Assembly (NCBI GenBank): GCA_016283075.1
Contig: JAEEMF010000015.1
Location: forward strand, 1-25,519
Reading direction: 5' to 3'
Origin: Bacilli bacterium
GTDB lineage: Bacteria > Bacillota_I > Bacilli_A > RF39 > UBA660
DNA length: 25,519 bases
The position numbers and the translations under genes were made by a program. Below the pieces are notes generated by a model. The model did not search any database. It saw only the letters and a list, made by a program, of their open reading frames with translations, and had not been told where the DNA came from. Below are positions 1-6,663 of this stretch, in pieces (the first letter of the stretch is position 1; each line of letters starts with the position of its first letter).

Positions 1-48
1 AGGCTGCTGAATTCCTTCTCTGACCTGGTTCAAACATAAATGTTGTGC
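1..48 (-). ncRNA. ffs: SRP RNA (4.5S/scRNA), 5' part, cut by window edge
   Basis: The minus strand here carries the conserved apical hairpin of bacterial signal recognition particle RNA. ACCAGGTCAG is followed by a GAA/TTC stem closed by a GGAA tetraloop (positions 15-12), then AGCAGCC. The two asymmetric internal-loop strands (CAGA at 22-19 and AGCAG at 8-4) match the Ffh-binding loop of helix 8. The RNA forms the core of the particle that targets nascent membrane proteins with Ffh and FtsY. The 5' end is placed at about 48 from a promoter at 55-83. The 3' half lies beyond base 1. In Bacillus the homologue precedes dnaX, so dnaX may lie just outside; that is inference. Confidence 0.78.
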
Positions 49-54
49 ATTAAT

Positions 55-83
55 AATATATCTTACTTTAATAAATAAATCAA
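55..83 (-). promoter_or_regulatory. Putative ffs promoter
   Basis: On the minus strand, TTGATT (78-83) and TATATT (55-60) are separated by exactly 17 bp. This predicts a start near base 48, directly before the SRP RNA. The extended palindrome of the first parS site (83-106) touches the -35 element, so ParB loading could affect this promoter. Elements are seen; activity is inferred. Confidence 0.5.
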
Positions 84-106
84 CAATGTTTCACGTGAAA
101 CATTGT
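83..106. promoter_or_regulatory. parS site 1
   Basis: Perfect 16-bp consensus TGTTTCACGTGAAACA at 87-102, embedded in a 24-bp perfect palindrome. parS is the ParB loading site used for origin segregation and SMC recruitment. It is the first of four copies in 270 bp. Confidence 0.95.
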
Positions 107-179
107 ATTTTATCTAAAATTTTAAAAAATATATACATTATTAGATATTTTTTATATATAAATAGTTATTATAAACAAT

Positions 180-211
180 ATATGTAATGTTTCACGTGAA
201 ACATTACATAT
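180..211. promoter_or_regulatory. parS site 2
   Basis: Perfect TGTTTCACGTGAAACA at 188-203 within a 32-bp perfect palindrome, the longest of the four. Its centre is 101 bp from the centre of site 1. Confidence 0.95.
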
Positions 212-277
212 TATTTAAATAAATAATTATTATAAATTTAAGAATATGTTTCGATATAAATATTGGATGTTTTATTA

Positions 278-301
278 TCAATGTTTCACGTGAAACATTG
301 A
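278..301. promoter_or_regulatory. parS site 3
   Basis: Perfect TGTTTCACGTGAAACA at 282-297 inside a 24-bp perfect palindrome. Its centre is 94 bp from the centre of site 2. Confidence 0.95.
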
Positions 302-317
302 AGCTAATTATCAAATT

Positions 318-331
318 ATTTCCCGGGAAAT
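318..331. promoter_or_regulatory. Noc-binding sequence (NBS)
   Basis: The 14-bp palindrome ATTTCCCGGGAAAT is identical to the consensus bound by Bacillus Noc, the nucleoid occlusion paralogue of ParB. It stands out as a GC core in AT-rich DNA. It lies between parS sites 3 and 4, ending 5 bp before the parS 4 core. The Noc-family gene at 16411 has matching specificity residues. Confidence 0.88.
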
Positions 332-335
332 ATAT

Positions 336-353
336 ATGTTTCACGTGAAACAT
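336..353. promoter_or_regulatory. parS site 4
   Basis: Perfect TGTTTCACGTGAAACA at 337-352; the palindrome extends only 1 bp each side. It directly follows, in the transcription direction, the T-run of the gyrA terminator. Confidence 0.95.
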
Positions 354-354
354 T

Positions 355-378
355 AAAAAAAGCAGATATTATTCTGCT
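355..378 (-). terminator. gyrA rho-independent terminator
   Basis: A 6-bp stem (AGCAGA with TCTGCT, 361-366 and 373-378) is followed in the minus direction by seven T (361-355). The gyrA stop codon (371-369) lies in the loop, so the hairpin overlaps the last codons. It ends the recF-gyrB-gyrA unit. Confidence 0.8.
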
Positions 379-2882
379 TTTTCTTCAATATTATTAGTAT
401 TTTCTACATTTTCTTCTTCATCATGGTTGATAATTGCTACTGTACTAACATGTTGATTATCTTTTAAATTAATTAATTTAACACCTTGAGCAACTCTACC
501 AGTTGAAGAAACTTGTTCAAGTGGTAATCTTATAACAATACCATTATCTGTAATAATCATAAGATCTTCATTTACAGATGTAATCTTAAATGAAACAATA
601 TTTCCGTTCTTAGAAGTAATATTTAAAGCTTTAACACCTTTACTTCCACGGTGAGTCATACGATATTCAGATATCTTTGTTTTCTTACCATAACCATTTT
701 CAGTTACAACTAATACGTCACAATCTGAATTAGCAACTTCCATACCAACACATAGACCACCATCAACATCAATACCTTTAACACCAGAAGCTGTACGACC
801 TAATGGTCTTAACTCAGATTCATTGAATCTTATCATTCTTCCATTAGATGAAGCCATTAAAATTTCATTGTCTCCTAGTGATTTTTTAACACTAATTAGC
901 GAATCATCTTCTTTTAAAGTAATTGCAATCTTACCATTAGCTCTAATATTCTCAAATTCTGAGATATCAGTCTTCTTAATAAGACCACTTTGTGTACAAA
1001 ATACAATAAATCTAGACTTTTCGTCTTTTTCTATCTTTAGCATTGAATTTATTTTTTCTTCTTTTTCAAGTGGTAAAAGGTTAATAATTGGTAATCCTTT
1101 TGATTGTCTAGAGAACTCTGGAACTTCATATCCCTTTATTCTATAAACTTTACCTTTATTAGAGAAGAATAATACATAATCATGACTTGTTAAGTTAAGC
1201 ATGTATTCAGCAAAATCCTCTTCATTTGTAGACATTCCACGTACTCCAACTCCACCTCTATTTTGAGTTTTATAAGTATCACTTGTAATTCTCTTAATAT
1301 ATCCATTGTGAGTTAAAGTAAGGATAATATCTTCTTCAGGAATTAAAGATTCATCTTCAATATAGTCGATTGCTGACATATCAATTGATGTTCTTCTTTC
1401 ATCACTATATTTATTTTTGATTTCTAATAATTCATCTTTAATTATTTGAAGAATTCTTGCTTCACTAGCTAGAATTGCTTTTAAATCCTCGATTTTTGCT
1501 AGTAAATCCTTTAATTCAGCTTCAATCTTATCTCTTTCTAATCCAGTTAATCTTCTTAACTTCATTTCAAGAATAGCTTCAGCTTGTAATACAGATAGAC
1601 CAAATTTACTCATTAATCCATCTTTTGCTTCTTGATCAGTTTTAGAACCTCTAATTAACTTAATAACCTCGTCTAAATGATCTAAAGCAATCTTTAAACC
1701 TTCAAGTATATGAACCCTAGCTTCTGCTTTTTCTAAGTCAAATTTGCATCTTCTAATAATAACTTCTTTTTGATGATCAATATACTTAGAAATTATTTCT
1801 TTTAAGCTTAAAGTTTTAGGTGTTCCATTGTCTATAACAAGGAAAATAATACCATAATTTACTTGGAAATTTGTGTGCTTATAAAGGTTATTTAATACAA
1901 CCTGAGCATTAGCGTCTCTTTTAAGAGTTATTGTAATTTTTACACCATCTTTTAAATCTGTATGATAATCTGTAATTCCTTCAATAACCTTATTATGAAC
2001 TAATTCTGCTACTTTATTTTTTAAATCTTGCGTATTAACACCATATGGAACTTCTGAAATAACGATTTGAGTATGCTTATCATTCTCTTCTATCATTGCT
2101 CTACTACGGATAGTAATAGAACCTCTACCAGTTTCGTATGCTTTCTTAATTCCACTATTACCTAATATAACACCACCTGTTGGGAAATCAGGTCCTTTAA
2201 TATATTGCATTAATCCTAATGTATCAATTTCAGGATTATCAATATAAGCTATACATCCATCAATAACTTCTCCTAAATTATGTGGTGGAATATTTGTTGC
2301 CATACCAACAGCAATACCCATAGATCCATTAACAAGAACATTTGGAAATCTAGATGGTAAAACAACCGGTTCTGGACAAGTTTCATCAAAGTTTGGCATC
2401 ATATCAACAGTGTTTTTATTAATATCTCTAAGCATTTCAAGAGAAATCTTAGATAAACGAGCTTCTGTATAACGATAAGCAGCAGCTCCATCACCTTCGA
2501 TATTACCAAAGTTACCATGTCCATCTACTAACATATATCTTTGGTTAAAATCTTGAGCAAGTCTAACCATTGCATCATAAATAGATGTATCACCATGTGG
2601 GTGATAATGACCCATAACGTAACCTACAGTAGTTGCAGATTTTTTATGAGGTTTATCAGGAGTGTTTCCTTCTTCAAACATTGACCATAAAATTCTTCTG
2701 TGAACTGGTTTTAGACCATCTCTTAAGTCAGGAATTGCACGAGAAGTAATAACACTCATTGAATAATCTAGGAATGAATCAGATATTTCTTTAACGATAT
2801 CATTGATATCATGACTATCTCTTTCATGGAAAGTTCCACTATAATCTGTGTTTTTTTCTTCTAATTGTTCATTATTTTCCAT
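369..2882 (-). CDS. gyrA: DNA gyrase subunit A
   Basis: GyrA is the breakage-reunion subunit of gyrase (A2B2), which introduces negative supercoils into DNA. The 837-residue length suits the family. The N-terminal domain has the SMSVITSRAIPDLRDGLKP and HYHPHGDTSIYDAMVR motifs, with catalytic Tyr138 in AAAYRYTEARL. The quinolone-determining positions corresponding to E. coli Ser83 and Asp87 are Thr99 and Asp103. The C-terminal beta-pinwheel follows, with an atypical GyrA box QNRGGVG at 540-546 (usual form QRRGGKG) and an acidic Asn/Glu tail. The start is ATG preceded by GGAGGT. It lies 9 nt after gyrB in the same direction. GyrA is favoured over ParC because it is paired with GyrB in the recF-gyrB-gyrA order and has a full pinwheel. 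Confidence 0.97.
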   Translation of the reverse strand: MENNEQLEEKNTDYSGTFHERDSHDINDIVKEISDSFLDYSMSVITSRAIPDLRDGLKPVHRRILWSMFEEGNTPDKPHKKSATTVGYVMGHYHPHGDTSIYDAMVRLAQDFNQRYMLVDGHGNFGNIEGDGAAAYRYTEARLSKISLEMLRDINKNTVDMMPNFDETCPEPVVLPSRFPNVLVNGSMGIAVGMATNIPPHNLGEVIDGCIAYIDNPEIDTLGLMQYIKGPDFPTGGVILGNSGIKKAYETGRGSITIRSRAMIEENDKHTQIVISEVPYGVNTQDLKNKVAELVHNKVIEGITDYHTDLKDGVKITITLKRDANAQVVLNNLYKHTNFQVNYGIIFLVIDNGTPKTLSLKEIISKYIDHQKEVIIRRCKFDLEKAEARVHILEGLKIALDHLDEVIKLIRGSKTDQEAKDGLMSKFGLSVLQAEAILEMKLRRLTGLERDKIEAELKDLLAKIEDLKAILASEARILQIIKDELLEIKNKYSDERRTSIDMSAIDYIEDESLIPEEDIILTLTHNGYIKRITSDTYKTQNRGGVGVRGMSTNEEDFAEYMLNLTSHDYVLFFSNKGKVYRIKGYEVPEFSRQSKGLPIINLLPLEKEEKINSMLKIEKDEKSRFIVFCTQSGLIKKTDISEFENIRANGKIAITLKEDDSLISVKKSLGDNEILMASSNGRMIRFNESELRPLGRTASGVKGIDVDGGLCVGMEVANSDCDVLVVTENGYGKKTKISEYRMTHRGSKGVKALNITSKNGNIVSFKITSVNEDLMIITDNGIVIRLPLEQVSSTGRVAQGVKLINLKDNQHVSTVAIINHDEEENVENTNNIEEKAE

Positions 2883-2891
2883 AAATACCTC

Positions 2892-4820
2892 CTATATATC
2901 CAAGTTTTTAACATATTTAGCATTTTCTTCAATAAATGCTCTTCTTGGTTCTACTTCTTCACCCATTAATCTATTAAACATAGCATCTGCTTGAACACAG
3001 TCTGAAACAGTAATTTTACGAAGAACACGTTTTTCGATGTCCATTGTAGTTTCATTAAGTTCTTCTGCATCCATTTCACCAAGACCTTTCATACGAGCTA
3101 TTTCAGCACGATTTCTAGTATTTTCGTCTAGTGAATTAAGATATTCTTCTTTTTCTTTTTCATCAAGAACATATTTTCTTGTTTTACCATGCATAATTCT
3201 AAATAGTGGTGGTTGAGCAGCATATACATGTCCTGCTTCAACTATTGGTCTAAAGAATCTATAGAATAAAGTTAAAAGTAAAACTCTAATATGAGAACCA
3301 TCAACATCGGCATCGGTCATAATTATTATTTTATGATATCTTAATTTTTCAATATCAAATTCACTACCAATACCTGTACCAAATGCTGTAATAATAGTTC
3401 TTATTTCTTCATTACCAAGAGCTTTATCAAGTCTAGCTTTTTCAACATTTAATATTTTACCTCTTAAAGGAAGTATTGCCTGAGTCATTGAATCTCTACC
3501 TTTTTTAGCGGATCCTCCGGCAGAATCTCCTTCGACTATGAATATTTCAGATACACTTGGATCTTTACTCTTACAATCTGTTAGTTTACCAAAGAATGAT
3601 CCTATTGTTAAATCTGACTTACGAGAAGCCTCTCTTGCTCTTTTAGCAGCATTTCTAGCTCTACAAGCAGAAATAGCTTTTTCAATAATTAACTTAGCTT
3701 CTTGAGGATTTTCCATTAAAAATCTTTCAAATCCTTGTGAGAATACACTATCAGCAAGTTTTCTAACTTCTGAGTTACCTAGTCTACCTTTAGTTTGACC
3801 TTCAAATTGTGGATTTGGATGTTTACAAGAAACAATCATTGTTAATCCTTCTTTAACATCATCACCAGTTAAAGATTCATCTTTTTCTTTTAAAATATTA
3901 TTTTTTCTTGCATAGTTATTGATAACTCTTGTTAAGGCTCTTCTTACACCTTCTTCATGAGTACCACCATCATGTGTATTAATATTATTAACGAATGAAT
4001 AAATGTTGTCATTATATGAAGTGTTATATTGCATAGCAACTTCAAATACAACTCCATTTTCTTCACCTTCTAGATAAATAACATCTTCATGAATTGGTTC
4101 TTTTCCTTGATTGATGAATTTAACATATTCTTTAATACCACCTTCATACATGAAGTGATCTCCAGTAGAATCATTATCATCTCTATCATCTCTTAAAGAA
4201 ATAGCAAGACCTTTATTTAAGAATGCAAGTTCTCTAATTCTTGTCTTTAAAGTGTCATAATCATAGATTTCAGAATCAAATATTTCTTTATCTGGTTTAA
4301 AAGTAACAACAGTACCTGTTCTATTTTCTTCACATTCACCTATTACTTTTAATGGTTCTACAGTATGTCCACCGTTTTCAAAACGAATGAAATATATTTT
4401 ACTGTTTTTATAAACTTTTACTTCTACCCATTTTGATAAAGCATTAACTACTGAAGCACCTACACCGTGAAGTCCACCAGATACTTTATATCCTCCGCCA
4501 CCAAATTTTCCACCAGCATGTAATACTGTATAAACAGTTTCTACAGTGGAAATGTGAGTTTTAGGATGGATATCAACTGGAATACCACGGCCATTATCTG
4601 TAACAGTAATAGAATTATCTTTATTAATAATAACTTCTATATGGTTACAATAACCAGCTAAAGCTTCGTCAATAGCATTATCAACTATTTCCCATACTAA
4701 ATGATGTAGTCCTTTTAAATCAGTTGTACCAATGTACATACCAGGACGTTTTCTTACTGCCTCTAATCCCTCTAATACTTGGATATCGGATGCATCATAA
4801 TGTTGTTGTTCATTTTCCAT
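2892..4820 (-). CDS. gyrB: DNA gyrase subunit B
   Basis: GyrB is the ATPase subunit of gyrase. The 642 residues contain an N-terminal GHKL ATPase (DNAIDEA, DNGRGIPV, GLHGVGASVVNALS), a transducer domain, and a TOPRIM domain with IVEGDSAGGSA (catalytic Glu430) and the DADVDGSHIR metal motif. The C-terminal tail has GLGEMDAEEL, which contacts GyrA. It is the short, Gram-positive form without the large insert of the E. coli enzyme. The start ATG follows AGAGGTGA, whose TGA is the stop codon of recF, so the two genes are probably translationally coupled. gyrA follows directly. The stop codon is TAG. Confidence 0.97.
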   Translation of the reverse strand: MENEQQHYDASDIQVLEGLEAVRKRPGMYIGTTDLKGLHHLVWEIVDNAIDEALAGYCNHIEVIINKDNSITVTDNGRGIPVDIHPKTHISTVETVYTVLHAGGKFGGGGYKVSGGLHGVGASVVNALSKWVEVKVYKNSKIYFIRFENGGHTVEPLKVIGECEENRTGTVVTFKPDKEIFDSEIYDYDTLKTRIRELAFLNKGLAISLRDDRDDNDSTGDHFMYEGGIKEYVKFINQGKEPIHEDVIYLEGEENGVVFEVAMQYNTSYNDNIYSFVNNINTHDGGTHEEGVRRALTRVINNYARKNNILKEKDESLTGDDVKEGLTMIVSCKHPNPQFEGQTKGRLGNSEVRKLADSVFSQGFERFLMENPQEAKLIIEKAISACRARNAAKRAREASRKSDLTIGSFFGKLTDCKSKDPSVSEIFIVEGDSAGGSAKKGRDSMTQAILPLRGKILNVEKARLDKALGNEEIRTIITAFGTGIGSEFDIEKLRYHKIIIMTDADVDGSHIRVLLLTLFYRFFRPIVEAGHVYAAQPPLFRIMHGKTRKYVLDEKEKEEYLNSLDENTRNRAEIARMKGLGEMDAEELNETTMDIEKRVLRKITVSDCVQADAMFNRLMGEEVEPRRAFIEENAKYVKNLDI

Positions 4821-4824
4821 AGTA

Positions 4825-5940
4825 TCACCTCTTTATTTCCTTAACAATTCCATTATCTACATTAAATATTTTAGATTTACTAAGTGTTTCTTTACTAATA
4901 TTGTTTAAATCAGTGGTTGTTATAATACTTTGTATATCATTATTAATATATTTTAATATTAGGTTTTTCTTTTTCTTATCAAATTCACTAAATATATCAT
5001 CAAGTAGCAATACTGGTTTTTCACCTAATTGATTTTCAAATATATTTATTTCTGATAATTTTAAAGCAAGTACCGATAGTTTTTGTTGACCTTGTGAACC
5101 ATATTTTCTAAGAGATTTTTCATCTAATATAAACTCAAAATCATCTCGATGTGGACCATATAAAGCCATACCAGCATTTACTTCTTCTTTAAAACTGTTA
5201 GCAATATGTTCTTTTAAATAACTTTTTAAACTATTACTATCAAAATCATCTATATTAGGTTTTGTTATATATTTTAAATAGAAACCTTTTCTTTTAGATA
5301 TATCATAAAAAATACTTTCAATATTATTATTAATCTTATCAATAAACTTTTTTCTAGCTCTATAAATAAATATTGCTTTATCCACAAGATATTCATTAAC
5401 TATATTAAAGTAACTCATATCAATTTTTTCTCTATTATTTAATTTTCTTAATAGATCATTTTTCATTTTCAAAAGTTTATTATATTCATTTAATACTTTT
5501 AAATATACAGGGTATAACTGACTAAGTTCATTATTTAAAAACTTTCTTCTTGAATCAGGTAAACCTTTAATAATATCAATATCATCTGGATAAAAAATAA
5601 TTATATTTAAATGAGATAAATATTCATTTAACTTAAAATATTCATCATTATCTATAAATAAATGTTTCTTATTATCTTTATAATCTATTTCTAAATTATA
5701 TTTGATATTATTTTTATGCATATTAGCACATACTTTAAAGGATTTTTTTCCTTCCATAAGCATTTCTAAATCATTATTAGTTCTATGAGATTTAGAAAGA
5801 GCAATAAAATGAACGGATTCTAGAATATTAGTCTTACCTTGAGCATTATTCCCAAAAAAAATATTAATATTCTTATCAAGTGACAAATCTAGCTTTTCAT
5901 AATTTCTAAAATTTCTAATTTTTAGTTGTTGCAAAAACAT
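4825..5940 (-). CDS. recF: DNA replication and repair protein RecF
   Basis: RecF is an SMC/ABC-like ATPase that, with RecO and RecR, loads RecA at gaps. It has a Walker A motif (GNNAQGKT), an ABC signature (YGSQGQQKLSVLAL) and Walker B (VLLLDDIFSEFD). The start chosen is ATG at 5940, giving 371 residues beginning MFLQQLKIRNFRNYEKL, which matches usual RecF N termini. A GTG four codons upstream (5952) is in frame but has no ribosome-binding site and adds residues not expected in the family. Neither start has a strong Shine-Dalgarno. The TGA stop lies inside the gyrB ribosome-binding site and shows that TGA is a stop in this organism. It probably has its own promoter at 6016-6024. Confidence 0.95.
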   Translation of the reverse strand: MFLQQLKIRNFRNYEKLDLSLDKNINIFFGNNAQGKTNILESVHFIALSKSHRTNNDLEMLMEGKKSFKVCANMHKNNIKYNLEIDYKDNKKHLFIDNDEYFKLNEYLSHLNIIIFYPDDIDIIKGLPDSRRKFLNNELSQLYPVYLKVLNEYNKLLKMKNDLLRKLNNREKIDMSYFNIVNEYLVDKAIFIYRARKKFIDKINNNIESIFYDISKRKGFYLKYITKPNIDDFDSNSLKSYLKEHIANSFKEEVNAGMALYGPHRDDFEFILDEKSLRKYGSQGQQKLSVLALKLSEINIFENQLGEKPVLLLDDIFSEFDKKKKNLILKYINNDIQSIITTTDLNNISKETLSKSKIFNVDNGIVKEIKR

Positions 5941-6015
5941 AAGTATCGCCACATTTCCATTTTAAGGTGCTTTTTTTTAAAAAAGTTATTTTTATATATA
6001 CCTATATACATATAA

Positions 6016-6024
6016 ATTATATCA
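6016..6024 (-). promoter_or_regulatory. Extended -10 promoter for recF-gyrB-gyrA
   Basis: The minus strand reads TGATATAAT, a perfect extended -10 (TGnTATAAT), in the gap between the ComK-like gene and recF. No good -35 is seen 17 bp upstream, where the DNA is a pyrimidine tract. It would give a leader of about 70 nt. Confidence 0.5.
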
Positions 6025-6054
6025 TAAATAAGTGGCAAAAAAAAGAAAAAAGAG

Positions 6055-6537
6055 TTAAATATATCTTTTTTCTTGTTGATTTTTTAAATCTAAATAGTGT
6101 TTTAACATAGCACACTTATTCATTTGATTTTTAATGATACCTTTATTAACTTCTAAATAGACTTTTTTATTATTATTTAAGTTAATATAGCTCTTATAAT
6201 TTCCTTTTTTCTCTTCTGTGGATAAGTTGTCAAAGTCTTTAATAGAATTAAACACTATGTAATGGCATTTAAAGCCTCTTCTAGAGCCGGTAGGCATTAA
6301 TATTAGGTCTAAGTATTCAGAGATAAGAATTGGGGCCTTATACCTAATATTAGTAAGTTTTTTAGTTCCACTTAGTCTTCCTTCTAAAGAACTACCAAAA
6401 CTTCTACAGCTTTCATCAATAATTTTATGAATATTTTCATTAATAATAAATTCATCTTCTTTTTCAATTACTTTAGTTTTTTCTTTTCCAAGCTCCAGTA
6501 AACATAAAGTATCACTATTAATTTCATACATATTCAT
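6055..6537 (-). CDS. comK: ComK-like competence transcription factor
   Basis: This small protein (160 residues) resembles ComK, the minor-groove DNA-binding activator of competence genes in Bacillales. The hallmark block SCRSFGSSLEGRLSGTKKL (43-61) aligns with the SCRFFGSSYAGRKAGT region of Bacillus subtilis ComK. It is followed by IRYKAPILISE, by MPTGSRRGFKCHYI (81-94), corresponding to FPTLSSTRPQCGWI, and by a late NQMNKCAMLK segment matching NQVYRTAWLR. It is about 30 residues shorter at the C terminus, the region used for MecA/ClpC control in B. subtilis. The start is ATG at 6537, 8 nt after AGGAGG; the upstream in-frame GTG at 6546 overlaps the Shine-Dalgarno. It occupies the slot between dnaN and recF where Bacillus has yaaA. 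The family call is from memory of motifs. Confidence 0.78.
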   Translation of the reverse strand: MNMYEINSDTLCLLELGKEKTKVIEKEDEFIINENIHKIIDESCRSFGSSLEGRLSGTKKLTNIRYKAPILISEYLDLILMPTGSRRGFKCHYIVFNSIKDFDNLSTEEKKGNYKSYINLNNNKKVYLEVNKGIIKNQMNKCAMLKHYLDLKNQQEKRYI

Positions 6538-6581
6538 ATATTTCACCTCCTAACTAGTTCACAAAGATTGGAACAAGGTCT

Positions 6582-6590
6582 CTTATACCA
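6582..6590 (-). promoter_or_regulatory. Extended -10 promoter of the ComK-like gene
   Basis: The minus strand reads TGGTATAAG, an extended -10 (TGnTATAAT with one mismatch). The position 17 bp upstream holds AAAATT rather than a -35, and the phased repeats at 6601-6630 cover that region. This arrangement suggests activator dependence or a curved upstream element. The predicted start is near 6575. Confidence 0.45.
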
Positions 6591-6600
6591 CAAACATAAT

Positions 6601-6630
6601 GTCGAATTTTGTCGAATTTTGTCGAATTTT
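6601..6630 (-). repeat. Three tandem 10-bp repeats upstream of the ComK-like gene
   Basis: GTCGAATTTT occurs three times head to tail on the plus strand (AAAATTCGAC on the coding strand). The 10-bp period is close to one helical turn, so each A-tract and each CGAC core lies on the same DNA face. The array spans about -26 to -55 relative to the predicted start. It could be an activator operator or an intrinsically bent element. Confidence 0.85.
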
Positions 6631-6631
6631 C

Positions 6632-6660
6632 AAAAAAAAATGAAAATTTTTCAATTTTCA
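6632..6660 (-). terminator. dnaN terminator
   Basis: An 8-bp perfect stem (6641-6648 with 6653-6660, TGAAAATT and its complement) with a 4-nt loop is followed in the minus direction by nine T. It begins 4 nt after the dnaN stop and separates dnaN from the ComK-like gene. The stem is almost all A-T, so it may be leaky. Confidence 0.75.
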
Positions 6661-6663
6661 TTC

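Noticed and set aside
107..179. Possible regulatory RNA between parS 1 and parS 2
   Set aside because: Plain AT-rich DNA with no convincing hairpin, promoter or T-run structure.
83..353. Regularly spaced repeats that could suggest a CRISPR array
   Set aside because: The units are 16-bp perfect palindromes identical to parS, with unequal spacing (101, 94 and 55 bp between centres) and no spacer-length regularity or cas genes.
823..1146. Open frame on the plus strand inside gyrA
   Set aside because: It is antisense to a strongly conserved gene, lacks a ribosome-binding site, and encodes a Ser/Ile/Phe-rich sequence typical of the reverse strand of AT-rich genes.
2181..2188. TGGGAAAT inside gyrA as a Noc half-site (also 16087-16094 in rsmG)
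   Set aside because: In gyrA it encodes the conserved DFPTGG motif and in rsmG a Val-Gly-Lys-Tyr stretch. Single half-sites without a partner are expected by chance.
369..2882. ParC (topoisomerase IV subunit A) instead of GyrA
   Set aside because: The gene is directly downstream of gyrB in the recF-gyrB-gyrA order and has a full pinwheel with a recognisable, though variant, GyrA box.
5953..6054. Small gene or YaaA remnant between the ComK-like gene and recF
   Set aside because: Only homopolymer-rich DNA and a -10 element are present; there is no frame with S4-domain residues.
6557..6574. GTTC-N10-GAAC near the ComK-like gene as a LexA site
   Set aside because: The spacing and core do not match the Gram-positive LexA box (CGAAC-N4-GTTCG), and the arms are only 4 bp.
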